Positions 47,145 to 56,332 of a DNA stretch of 64,000 bases are shown here, one piece after another (the first letter of the stretch is position 1; every line of letters begins with the position of its first letter). The translations under genes and the position numbers were made by a program. Under the pieces are notes generated by a model. It saw only the letters and a list, made by a program, of their open reading frames with translations, did no database searches and had not been told where the DNA came from. The stretch is from positions 1,736,001 to 1,800,000 of the forward strand of contig CM047945.1 in assembly GCA_026184415.1 (NCBI GenBank), written 5' to 3'. Source of the stretch: Trichothecium roseum (lineage: Eukaryota; Ascomycota; Sordariomycetes; Hypocreales).

Positions 47145-47925
47145 CTAGGCGCTTTTGACGACCTTATCGTCATCGAACTCGATATCAATGATCCCATCCG
47201 TCTTGATAGCCTTGACAACCATTCCCTTGAAGTCAATTGGTAACCGCCTCTTCAACTCGTCCGTACACATGTTCAGCAGTTTGATTCCTTGCCCGAGGGT
47301 GATGTCAGGGTGGTGGTGCTTGTCGAGGATGGACAGACAGTAGTATCTAGACGAGTCACATTAATATGTGCAGGGGGGGCGAAGCTTGGAAAACGTACTG
47401 AGCATAGCCGTGTGCTGCATACGGTACATCGGCCAACGCTGCAAGGTAATCGAGCCAGTATAGGGACGGCTTGCCCGTGATAGGATCGACACCTCCCATG
47501 AGGAGGTTGACATTATAGGGCTTCCTCGACCGCAGACTGGAAGCCAGCTCCCCGCGAACGAAGTGTGCTAGCCCGGATGGTGATATATCGGTCTCGTTGC
47601 GCATAGAGTAGAGCTGTGCGTTTCGTTGGATATACTCGGCGAATTGAACTAGCGAGTTTGTCAGCTATAGCTCTTGCACTGCCCCGCCATTCCCAGGTTG
47701 CCCAAGCGTACCGGTGTCTCCAGCTTCGCCGCTGAAGGCAAGAAGTGTGTTCTTGTTGAGGGCCCTCGTCTTGTCATCGGAGGCCTTGAGGATGGTAGCA
47801 CCCCGCATCGCAGCTTTGGAGGCTGCGATGATGGTGAAGTCCTTTCCGGTGATGCCGAGAAGAACCTCCCTATTTTAAAACATTAGCATATGTATGAGCC
47901 TCTGCCCTCTGGATATAACTGACAT
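47145..47925 (-). CDS. pre1: 20S proteasome beta-4 subunit (Pre1)
   Basis: Structure is complement(join(47145..47346, 47399..47648, 47712..47869, 47924..47925)), 203 residues, the expected size. It reads MEVLLGITGKDFTIIAASKAA, then ATILKASDDKTRALN, AFSGEAGDTVQFAEYIQRNAQL, RKPYNVNLLMGGVDP and YAAHGYAQYYCLSILD, all signatures of the inactive beta-4 ring member; no Thr1 nucleophile is expected in this subunit. The subunit helps build the 20S core in cytosol and nucleus. The start codon is interrupted by intron 1: AT ends exon 1 and G begins exon 2, with donor GTCAGT, a TGCTAAT branch site and an AAAATAG acceptor. Unspliced RNA keeps an ATG at the same place but stops after 16 codons. It is divergent from rrp9. 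Confidence 0.94.
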
Positions 47926-47994
47926 TGTGTCTGTCTTGTGGTGCCGAACTTGGGAAGCGTGGGACCTAACGTGGTGCTTCTGGGCTTCTACCAA

Positions 47995-48004
47995 GTTGGC
48001 AAAA
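47995..48004. promoter_or_regulatory. PACE-like proteasome element (GTTGGCAAAA)
   Basis: It differs at one place from the yeast Rpn4 site GGTGGCAAA, and lies about 70 bp upstream of the pre1 start. Whether this fungus uses an Rpn4-like factor is unknown, so this is a suggestion. Confidence 0.3.
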
Positions 48005-48230
48005 GGTGGGCAGACGTTGAAGGATTGGTAGAGCCTTTCAATATGGCGTGTTTATGAACCGGCACTTTTGTAGGACGTAAATTCTGTTGTGTGGATGAAG
48101 TCAGAGACTCGTCGAGATATCAGTCGGGAAGCTCTGGTCTCCTCGGTCGACTTCTAGGCTGTAGCGCTGCGCGTCACTGAAGGCGGCAAGCAAGAGCTCT
48201 ACCCACTGTAACTACAAAGCCCGAGCGGTT

Positions 48231-48273
48231 GGCTCACGCCTGCTAAAGCTTCGGCAGCTTTGGCGGGCGAGCC
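48231..48273. other. GC-rich hairpin with UUCG-type loop
   Basis: The arms GGCTC and GAGCC close a nearly continuous stem with a 2-nt AC bulge, followed by 12-13 further pairs (some G-U) up to a TTCGG-containing loop. The left flank, GCCCGAGCGGTTGGCTCA, resembles the start and A box of a class II (Ser/Leu-type) tRNA, but no B box follows. Confidence 0.5.
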
Positions 48274-48561
48274 GCACCGCCCGGCGACCGGAAAAACTCC
48301 TGTTCCCTCAAAAACTTACCGAGTGCTGCCCGCCTGCCTACTTCAGCGGGGCTTTGGGGGAGGACTGGGGCTGGTTGCATATTCTGTTAGGGAAAGGTTT
48401 GGACCCACACAACTCAATGGGCCGGACGGGCGACTTTTTTTTTTCCCTTAGCAGGCGCCGCCAGTCCAGTCTAAAAAAAATAATTTTTTTTCCCTGGTAA
48501 ACCGGGCTTCAAGAACATGCGGGATGCTAGATATTGAGGATCAGACCTCAGTCTTTCCACC

Positions 48562-50337
48562 ATGTCCTCCTTCTTCACGGTCCCCAACTCCCTGAAGAAG
48601 CGGAAACGCATTGCCGCCCCGGACGCCCCCAAGAAGAAATTTGCCGGCGCGAAGAAGTCTTCAGGCAAGACGGCACCGGCGAAGCCAGCAGGCCCCACCA
48701 CTACCAAGAAGCGAGTTGAGAGAGACGACGAGTCCATTTCTGGCAGCAGCTCAGACGATGAAGAGGACTACAATGGTATTCCTGATAAGGAGGAGGAGGA
48801 GGAGGGGGGCGAGGTAGACGGGAGCGACTCGGAAGAGGAGGGCGAGACGGCCGCCGAGAAGAGGTTGCGACTCGCGGAACGATATCTCGAGAACGTGAAG
48901 GAGCACGTGGACGAGGCAGGCTTCGACGCCGCAGATATCGATAGAGATCTGATCGCCGAGCGACTACAAGAAGATATCGCCGAGACAAAAGGTCGGGTCT
49001 ACCGTCAATTGGCACCGGAGCTGGCTATCACCCAAGCTACGCACACCTTTTTCCGCAGTAACACGGCCACGGTGACATCAATTGCGGCCTGCGCGCCCTA
49101 CTTTTACACAACGACGAAAGATTTATGCGTACACAAATGGAGGACACAGGACCTGCCCCAGTACCAATGGCCGCAGACCACAAAACGCAAGCCCAAGAAG
49201 CCCCCGGCTCCTCCGCGCAAGAGGCCCGTTCTTGAACAGTGGGTCAAGGGTCGGAGCAGCAAATCCAAGGAGAAGGGCTACCAGCGGCATACAGGCCACA
49301 TCCTCTGCATCGCCGCCTCACCAGATGGCAAATTCGTCGTCACCGGCGGGCAGGACAGGAAGCTCATTATCTACGACGCCGCCACCCTCAAACCCCTGAA
49401 AGTATTCACCCACCACCGCGACGCCGTCACTGGCCTGGCATTCCGCCGAGGCACCAACCAGCTGTACTCATGCTCCAAGGACCGCACAGTCAAGGTTTGG
49501 AGCCTGGACGAGCTGGCCTACGTCGAGACTCTGTTCGGTCACCAGGATGAAGTAGTAGACATTGACGCCCTCGCCCAGGAGCGCTGCGTCAGTGTCGGCG
49601 CCCGTGACAGGACAGCAAGGTTATGGAAAGTCATCGAGGAGACGCAGCTCGTCTTCCGCGGTGGCGGCTCGGCAGATAAGAAGGCCAAGCTCAGCGTGGA
49701 CCCGCGCTCTCTCCAACACGAGGGTAGCATGGACCGCATCGCCATGATTGACGACGACCTCTTCGTCACGGGAAGCGACAATGGCTCCATCGCCCTCTGG
49801 AGCGTCCAGAAGAAGAAGCCCGTGTACACCGAGCCTCTCGCTCACGGCCTCGATCCGCCCCTGAAGCCCTCCGAGGCGTCGTCGGAAAAGAACCCCAAGC
49901 CTGAGAGGGTCCCTCCCCCGACGCCGCGGTGGATAACGGCGCTCAAGACGATACCCTACTCGGACGTCTTCTTCAGCGGCAGCTGGGATGGCTGCGTCCG
50001 TGCCTGGCGCCTCTCGGACGACAAGCGCAAGATCGAGCCGCTCGGCGTCCTGTCCAGCACCCGCCCCAAGACCAGCGGCGGCAAGGGCCAAAACCCGCCA
50101 TGGAAGCCCATCGATGGCGTTATCAACGACATCGCCGTCTTCGAGCGCGGGGAAAAGGGCAAGGACGGCATTTGCGTCGTCGCTGCCGTAGGCGACCAGC
50201 ACCGCCTGGGGCGGTGGAAGAGCACCAAGGCTCGTAATGGAGGCGTTGTGTTCGAGGTGCCGAGGATAGCCCCTGCCGCCAATGGTGTCGAGGCATCTGA
50301 GGGGTCTTCTTCGAATGAGGATGATGGTTCAGAATAA
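48562..50337 (+). CDS. rrp9: U3 snoRNP WD40 protein Rrp9 (U3-55K)
   Basis: A single exon of 591 residues. The N-terminus has basic KKRKR and KKKFAGAKK patches, an acidic low-complexity stretch (SSSDDEEDY, EEEEEGGEVD, SDSEEEG) and the family's charged helix AAEKRLRLAERYLENVKEHV. WD40 repeats begin near 240, for example HTGHILCIAASPDGKFVVTGGQDRKLIIYD, HHRDAVTGLAFRRGTNQLYSCSKDRTVKVW and GHQDEVVDIDALAQERCVSVGARDRTARLWK. The region 395-470 (KKKPVYTEPLAHGLDPP, WITALKTIPYSDVFFSGSWDG) fits Rrp9. The protein binds the U3 snoRNA B/C motif for 18S rRNA processing in the nucleolus. Start is the first ATG of the frame, 8 bp after an in-frame stop-free AG-rich leader. Divergent from pre1. Confidence 0.94.
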   Translation: MSSFFTVPNSLKKRKRIAAPDAPKKKFAGAKKSSGKTAPAKPAGPTTTKKRVERDDESISGSSSDDEEDYNGIPDKEEEEEGGEVDGSDSEEEGETAAEKRLRLAERYLENVKEHVDEAGFDAADIDRDLIAERLQEDIAETKGRVYRQLAPELAITQATHTFFRSNTATVTSIAACAPYFYTTTKDLCVHKWRTQDLPQYQWPQTTKRKPKKPPAPPRKRPVLEQWVKGRSSKSKEKGYQRHTGHILCIAASPDGKFVVTGGQDRKLIIYDAATLKPLKVFTHHRDAVTGLAFRRGTNQLYSCSKDRTVKVWSLDELAYVETLFGHQDEVVDIDALAQERCVSVGARDRTARLWKVIEETQLVFRGGGSADKKAKLSVDPRSLQHEGSMDRIAMIDDDLFVTGSDNGSIALWSVQKKKPVYTEPLAHGLDPPLKPSEASSEKNPKPERVPPPTPRWITALKTIPYSDVFFSGSWDGCVRAWRLSDDKRKIEPLGVLSSTRPKTSGGKGQNPPWKPIDGVINDIAVFERGEKGKDGICVVAAVGDQHRLGRWKSTKARNGGVVFEVPRIAPAANGVEASEGSSSNEDDGSE

Positions 50338-50934
50338 AGGCGTTTATTATGGGGAAAATGAGTATTTATATATATTTTTTACACATATATTCAGCTTAGC
50401 CATGATGATGATAAGCTCCTTTTTTTTTTTAACTTCACACTCCTTTCTCACTTCCGCAACCCTCACTACCATTGCGTTTCTCTTTTTCCTACACACATCC
50501 TCCCCAGTCGTGGCGTGCGAGATGCCTCTATTTCTCATTAAAGTTCGTTATTCGTCCATGCATTATGCTCAAGTATAATGATCTCTGTGTGCAACCAATT
50601 TCGCTATGTGATCCCTGTGCGCCCGAGCATGCGCGCGCCATCACCATGCCGAGAGCCTAGACAAAGGGAAGAAAGAAAGAAGAAATGATTGTGCTAAAAA
50701 CAGGGCAGTCACCTCCCAAGGAGACGTGCGAAGAAGGACTCGGTGTATAAAAACCGAACCACGCTCCCCCGTAGTGATAGGAGGCAAGAAACGTATATAA
50801 AAGAGAAAAAGCAAAGGGTGATGCAAGATAGGGGTCAGCTCCCCACAGAAGCAGCCCGCGCTCTGAACGCGATTATGAGCACGCCAATTGGGGGATATGG
50901 TGGTGGCAACCACTTAACTTTTGACTCAGAGATT
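50338..50934. other. Convergent 3' intergenic region
   Basis: About 600 bp between the convergent rrp9 and Ulp-type genes. It is A/T-rich with T-runs near 50370 and 50420, and no ORF is supported. Confidence 0.6.
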
Positions 50935-53759
50935 TCAACCTGGAGGCTGCGACTCGTCATTAGGGACCGCAACGCAAGTTCTATGCTCATAGTCGATGCC
51001 ATCGTATTTGGCACCCGACTTTGGCCGCCATGCTCCATCGGTTTCGACTGACGGTATGATGCCATCGGCCTCTGGCTGCCCAACCATGGCCCTGTGAAAG
51101 GGATCGTGAGGCTTTTCCGGAGGTTTGAAATTCGAACTGCGCCCAAGCATCTTTGCTATTGAAGGTTCGCGGGGAGAACCATCAGACTCAGAAGACGGGA
51201 GCTTTTGAACATACGTAGGCCCAGGACCAAATGATAGGTCGCCAAGGCATGCAGATTTGGACACTGTCCTTTCGGCAACTGAACTTGCTCGCTTAGATCC
51301 AGAGAAGTGTGCCGAATGACAAGATTTCTCGTGCGATCCGCCACTAGATGACGAGCTCAAAAGCTTAGTCAACCTGGGACTTCCCGCAGTAGGCGTGGCA
51401 GGCTTTGAGGGGGTTTGGGGCATTTGTGGCTGGTCGGGACACGACGGCTGCTGAGCCATCGTTTCTACAAGTTTGCTGATAGGAACAGTGGTTGGTCTTG
51501 GTGCGACACTTGTCGTTTCCAACGGCTGCGAAGAACGTGTAGGAGAAGATAGAGCCTGGTCGCCGGTAGAACCTAACTCTAAGCTCCTGCTCTTCTTGGC
51601 TTCTCGCTTCTCGCGTCTTTCACGTATACGTACGAGCTGCTGCTTTGTCTGGAGCTCGAAGAGAAGATCCCTGATGCTATTCCTCAGGTCCTCAGGTCTG
51701 ATATCCCATTCATAAGGCTTCCTTTGAAGCAACGAACCAGCAACCTTATCCGGATTCTTTAGGAACTCTTCCATGTAGGCCAGAACAAAAATCCCACAGT
51801 CGCAGTAGTTCTGCTGCTCGGGAAGCCCCTTAGCAGTCATTCCAGTTGGTAGGATCTGTAACTCAACGCCCTTCTTATCTTTTGCTTCCTCAGCAAGATA
51901 AGATCTCAGGGCCTTGCAAGTCATACCATGTGCTTCACCTAGAGAATCCAGAGTCATAATCTTCGGTTCGTTGCCTTTGGCCTGCTGTGGACCCCCAGAA
52001 GACAACCAGGGCTGAAGCGTTGGCTGACCTGTCGCATCTGATGCCGGAGCTAATCCCTCAGAAGAGTGGACGGCATCTTTTTCTCCTTGGACGGAGGCTT
52101 GAGGAAGGGCTTTGGATGGGTTGCATATGATGGCCAAGTACCAATGTAGGTTTTCGTTGACAGGAATTACGACATAGTCATAAGAGAACAAGTCAATTTT
52201 GGATGTCCATCTTTTTACCCCCTCGTAGTCGATTTTCCCGCCCTTAGATGAAAGCTTGTTGAAGAAGAAACTGCTGAATATGTAGATTTTTGCAGCGTTC
52301 TCACTGCTCTTCTCAAATTGGAGATAACTGAGGTAAAATTGAATTAGGCTGTCGTTCAGAAACTCCCCGTCATCGAGTCTTTGAATGTCATCCTCCACGA
52401 CAGTTGCCATTGCTCGCCCGGTCAGGGGATAGGACAAAGTCCCGTGCCATTTTTTATGCCAATCAAGGTTGGTTTTAGACCATTTCTCGTTCGTATGGTT
52501 GAGATCTAGTACAAATGCCGCGTTTGTATAAGAGGTTGATGCTCTGGTACGAACAGGGGAAGATGTAATCACCCGCCTGTCCTTCCGCTCGGCAAAATGT
52601 GCTGATGTTCTTCCCTTCCTAATGATGTTGGGTGCTGGTGTAGGAATGGCATCATCTTTCAAAGCGTCTAGGTCGACTGTTGAGTGCGCTGAGTGGCTTT
52701 GGGAATTAGCTGAAGCAATTTCGAGGCTTTGAGGAGCGCGGTCCTTGTAATTCTCTATCTCCTTGACAACAGCCCTGAATGTCTTGGCCAGGAGGTCCCT
52801 GCAGGTATATCAGCTTCGCGTACATGATGATACTTGCGGTGATTTACTTACGGTTCCTTGTCAACAAGATTTTCCGAGAAGCCTTGCAAAAAGCGCTGCG
52901 ATTCTTTAATCGATGAAAACTCCAAGTAAAGCCTCGATGGCTGCGTTTGGCTTCCGCTTCTTCGTATATTGACAAAGCGGCTCCCCACCGCCGCGTATTC
53001 TATCCTTCCAACGCTTTTTTTTACAACCCGCAGCCAGTCATGATCTTCCTGGGTGCCAGAAGGAGTAGATACGACACCAATGTATGATGCGCCATCGCTT
53101 GTAGAGCACAGTCGAATGGGGCAGCCTGTTTCACTGTCCAAAAAATGTCTTCCAGCGGCGGCTTTTCTGACATGGATGGCATCGTTTTGTGTGCTTCGGA
53201 TAGTACCCTCCTCCAACGCATACGGACCGAAGACCGCAGGTCGAATATTGCAGCTCGGTCTGGCCAGCCGAGATGGTGTTCCTCTCTGTAGCTCGTCCTC
53301 AGACGACTCGACCATCTCGGCTGGCATACGGCGTGTTCTCTTGAGCGGGGGTTCTGACGTGTTTATCTCCGCAGCTTGACTCGGTCGTTTCTCGCGTGAA
53401 TTAACGTAGGGGGCAATGCCGGCGATGGGGGGGTTGAGTGTGAGATCATCCGGGTTGTCGAGGCTTCGTGGCCCGTGGTTCTGTGACCCGGGACTTTGAC
53501 CGCTGAACGCGGGCCCAACCTCAGCAGATGGAGGTACAGGCAGTGTTGCATGACTCTTCTGTGGAGTTTTATTGCCCCTATACACTCGCCGTCTCACCTT
53601 CCTGGAACTTGTATTCTGTCGCTGGACATTGCGGTACTCCTCGACGGTATTGCCGACCTTCGCTGGTTGCTCCCCAGCACTTGTAGTACTCCTCAGTTCA
53701 ATCGGGTCATCTCTAAGACCATGCGTCAGGTTTGGCACGGGAAGGCTCGTAGAATCCAT
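50935..53759 (-). CDS. Ulp2/SENP-type SUMO protease (C48 family)
   Basis: Structure is complement(join(50935..52798, 52852..53759)), 923 residues. The N-terminal 300 residues include a KRTRRMPAEMVESSEDE-like stretch (basic, with phospho-site character) and a conserved DWLRVVKKSVGRIEYAAVGSRFV segment. The protease core (about 425-660) starts with LSYPLTGRAMATVVEDDIQRLDDGEFLNDSLIQFYLSYL. It carries the catalytic set His521 (ENLHWYLAII), Asp587 (IMTLDSLG), Gln631 and Cys637 (PEQQNYCDCGIF). An insert of about 60 residues between His and Asp is a Ulp2-type feature. The C-terminal tail is Ser/Pro-rich. It would remove SUMO chains in the nucleus; Ulp2 over Ulp1 is inferred from the insert and long tails. 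The 53-nt intron joins DKEP to DLLAKTFRAV. Confidence 0.9.
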
Positions 53760-55145
53760 GGTAAGGCTTTGTAACGATAGTGGTTAATATCATGAGGCCG
53801 CTGTCGATAAAGGGAAGGTCGGAGGGTTTTGTTCTTTCTTTGATGCCGGCAGGGCACGTGAACAAATGTGCGCCTGATATATTGACGCGCTGGCAAAATT
53901 AGCATTTTGTAGGAGCAATCAAAGGTACAAGTTCTGCCATGTTTGCTCAGGACCTTGGAGATTTATGACAAGGTGAGGAAAATCTCATGGCACTATCACT
54001 ACTGTAGGTGATACCTTAGCACTGATAGCAGGCATCGCACTCGCTATCAGTACTACTAGGGTAGTTGTTCTGGAAGTGTTAGCGTATTTGAGGTGGTGGA
54101 GCTATCTATCAGGTGGGAAGTAAATACGGAGTGCTCCCGGCAGGCTAATCTGTACTCCGTACAAACTCTGGAGAAAGACCTGCGTAGTATACTATGCCCA
54201 AGAGTTGACGATTTTGAAATCATTGCCGAATGGGGGATGAGAATTTACCCAGAGGTTACTTGGGAATAGTGTATAAATGTAATATGAATTTACGAGTGCT
54301 GTTGGTGTTTTGGTGTTGATCGTAAATGTGGTAATGCTGTACGAAGTAAATGCGACTGCTTAAGTATGGGGGTGTGGACTCATGGAGTACCAAATTTGGT
54401 GCTACAACTTTGACAATTCAACCTCCCCGGGGTTTTTTTTTCTTTTCTTTTTTTTCTTCATCTTTTTTCCCCTCAATATCGTGTCAAGATAATCCAAACT
54501 ACTACGGAGTACTCCGTACTACTACCATAATACACCGCAGACAGCAGGCAAAGCCAGGATGGCGCATCAAGCTCCAAAGATCCTTGATGTTGAGATGGGT
54601 GGAAACAGCGCCATTAGATTGATAGTGATAATGATCATGATAGTCTCAAGCCTTGACGTTGCAGCATTACGGAGTACTTGCTCGCCATCTTTATCAGCAA
54701 TCACATCGACCCCTCCACTTATCGACCGAATTTGACGCCTTGGACTGTATTCGTTATGAATTTGAGGTGTAATAAGAGTAATGCTAAATAATAGTATTTA
54801 CCTAGTACTACTGCAACTAAACCACTGTAGTCCTAATAAGTCGGTAGCAGTGCTACTACCCATACCATACCAGCATACTACTAGTAGTACTATACTGTAG
54901 TAGTACTGAACTCAGTTGTGCGAGCGCGACAGCACGACAAGGGAAGTGGGGCTGAATTGGTTCAATTACAACCGTCGCCAAACGTGGCCAGTTCCGCGAT
55001 CACAGTCCCCTCCCCCCACGATCTCTTCACTAGAACGCGCCCGCAAGAATCTCTGGTCCCTCGGCATTCATACTGCCTGAGCAGAGAGATCCCTTCCCTA
55101 CCCCCAGCCCTTCCCTTTTGTTGCGCAGCTCCTCAAACGCCCACC
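53760..55145. promoter_or_regulatory. Shared divergent promoter region, Ulp2-like / spc3
   Basis: About 1.4 kb between divergent genes. It is A/T-rich with TACGGAGTA copies at 54125-54165, a perfect palindrome at 54503-54518, one copy at 54670, and TAC/TAG triplets near 54870. The last 150 bp (CCCTCCCC, CTTCCC) look like the spc3 leader. No gene is seen. Confidence 0.5.
54503..54518. promoter_or_regulatory. Perfect 16-bp palindrome TACGGAGTACTCCGTA
   Basis: A second copy of the CGG-N6-CCG palindrome, made by two overlapping TACGGAGTA motifs on opposite strands, about 630 bp upstream of spc3. Confidence 0.45.
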
Positions 55146-55942
55146 ATGTACAACAACCTCAACCGCATCCAGAATGTCTTTGGCTTCTTCACCACCATAG
55201 CCTTGACCCTCGGCTGCTTCATTGCGGCTACCGACTTCTTCACCCCGAGGGCGCCCAATGCCGGCCTGATCGTCCCGACCAATGTCCAGGTGTATGTGTT
55301 GCCTCTATCTTGAGCTTGCGGATCATGTGCTGACGACCTATTGAACAGTGTCAAGGGTCGCCCGCACTACTATTCCTCGAAGAAGGAGGAGTATGCCATT
55401 ATCAAGTTCTCCATGGAGGCAAACCTCACCTCCCTCTTCACCTGGAACACCAAGTCCCTCTTCGTATACGTGACTGCCGAGTGGCCCGATGCCAACAAGG
55501 TCAACTCCACCAATGAGGCCGTCATCTGGGACAGCATCATCACCAACCCTAGCGCCGACCACCTCCTGAATATCGGCCCCGCCACGCTCAAGAACCTCAA
55601 AAAGAGAACCAAGGGAAAGACCATCGACAGGGATAGGTATGCAAGCGTATAAAACCGAGTCTAGGAGTAGGGTATGTCGTTGCTAACTAGATGCATAGGG
55701 GGCTCCTTTCTCTCAAGAACCAGAAGCCCAAGTATCAAATCACCCACCCTTCAGGTAAAATTTCCGAGAAGGAGGATGTTACACTGCGGCTACATTACAA
55801 TGTTCAGCCTTGGTTCGGCCCCCTGACCTGGGATATAGAGCAAGATCTGGAGTATGGGGCTTGGGAAAAGATGGCCGGGGGGGTGAGTGAAGCATTCACC
55901 CTACCGGCTATCAAGAAAAAGGATGACAAGAAAAAGGCATGA
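55146..55942 (+). CDS. spc3: Signal peptidase complex subunit 3 (Spc3, SPC22/23)
   Basis: Structure is join(55146..55291, 55349..55636, 55699..55942), 225 residues. It is a type II membrane protein: MYNNLNRIQNVFGFFTTIALTLGCFIAAT gives one helix at about 10-30, and the rest is lumenal. The family block LYTNVQV-type TNVQVVKGRPHYYSSKKEEYAIIKFSMEANLTSLFTWNTKSLFVYVTAEW is clear, with SIITNPSADHLLNI and LHYNVQPWFGPLTWD later. It stabilises the signal peptidase in the ER. The tail ends in KKKDDKKKA, a fungal extension. Both introns (57 and 62 nt) have phase 2, and retention of either stops the frame. Confidence 0.95.
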
Positions 55943-56332
55943 GGTGGTGGCTTTTGATGCATCCTGTGTACAACTTCAAGCTACAAAATCATATCCAGCG
56001 TTGAAATTGCAAAAGCCCTGCGTGCCCTACCCTTAGACATCAAAATTAAGACATGGATATCATTAGCAACATCGTACATCGTAACCCTTGGATAAGGGGT
56101 CGAGTTGGACAAGGCGTGAGATGGAGGGCTTTCAATACTTGTATAAATACGTTTCTGCTTCAGTAATATTCCCGCTATTTACTGCAAAAAGACGAGACGC
56201 CTGACGCCAAGCTTCATACTCAGCAGACCTCGCTGGAATACCACACAATACGCTCTATCGAAGAATACCCCGACGACTATACAAAGTATATGTAACGATA
56301 GAATCTCACATACTCCCAATGAAGCCTCCACG
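55943..56332. other. Convergent 3' intergenic region
   Basis: 390 bp between spc3 and xrn1 stops; A/T-rich with no feature beyond likely 3' UTRs. Confidence 0.6.

Larger units (their letters stand above)
47926..48561. promoter_or_regulatory. Shared divergent promoter, pre1 / rrp9
   Basis: About 635 bp between two essential genes. It holds a PACE-like sequence near the pre1 start, a strong hairpin at 48231-48273, and T- and A-runs just before rrp9. No ORF is convincing. Confidence 0.6.

Noticed and set aside
48215..48275. Resemblance to a primate Alu head (TGGCTCACGCCTG)
   Set aside because: A 13-base identity is present, but the rest does not align and flanks are fungal; I treat it as chance convergence on an A-box-like sequence rather than contamination.
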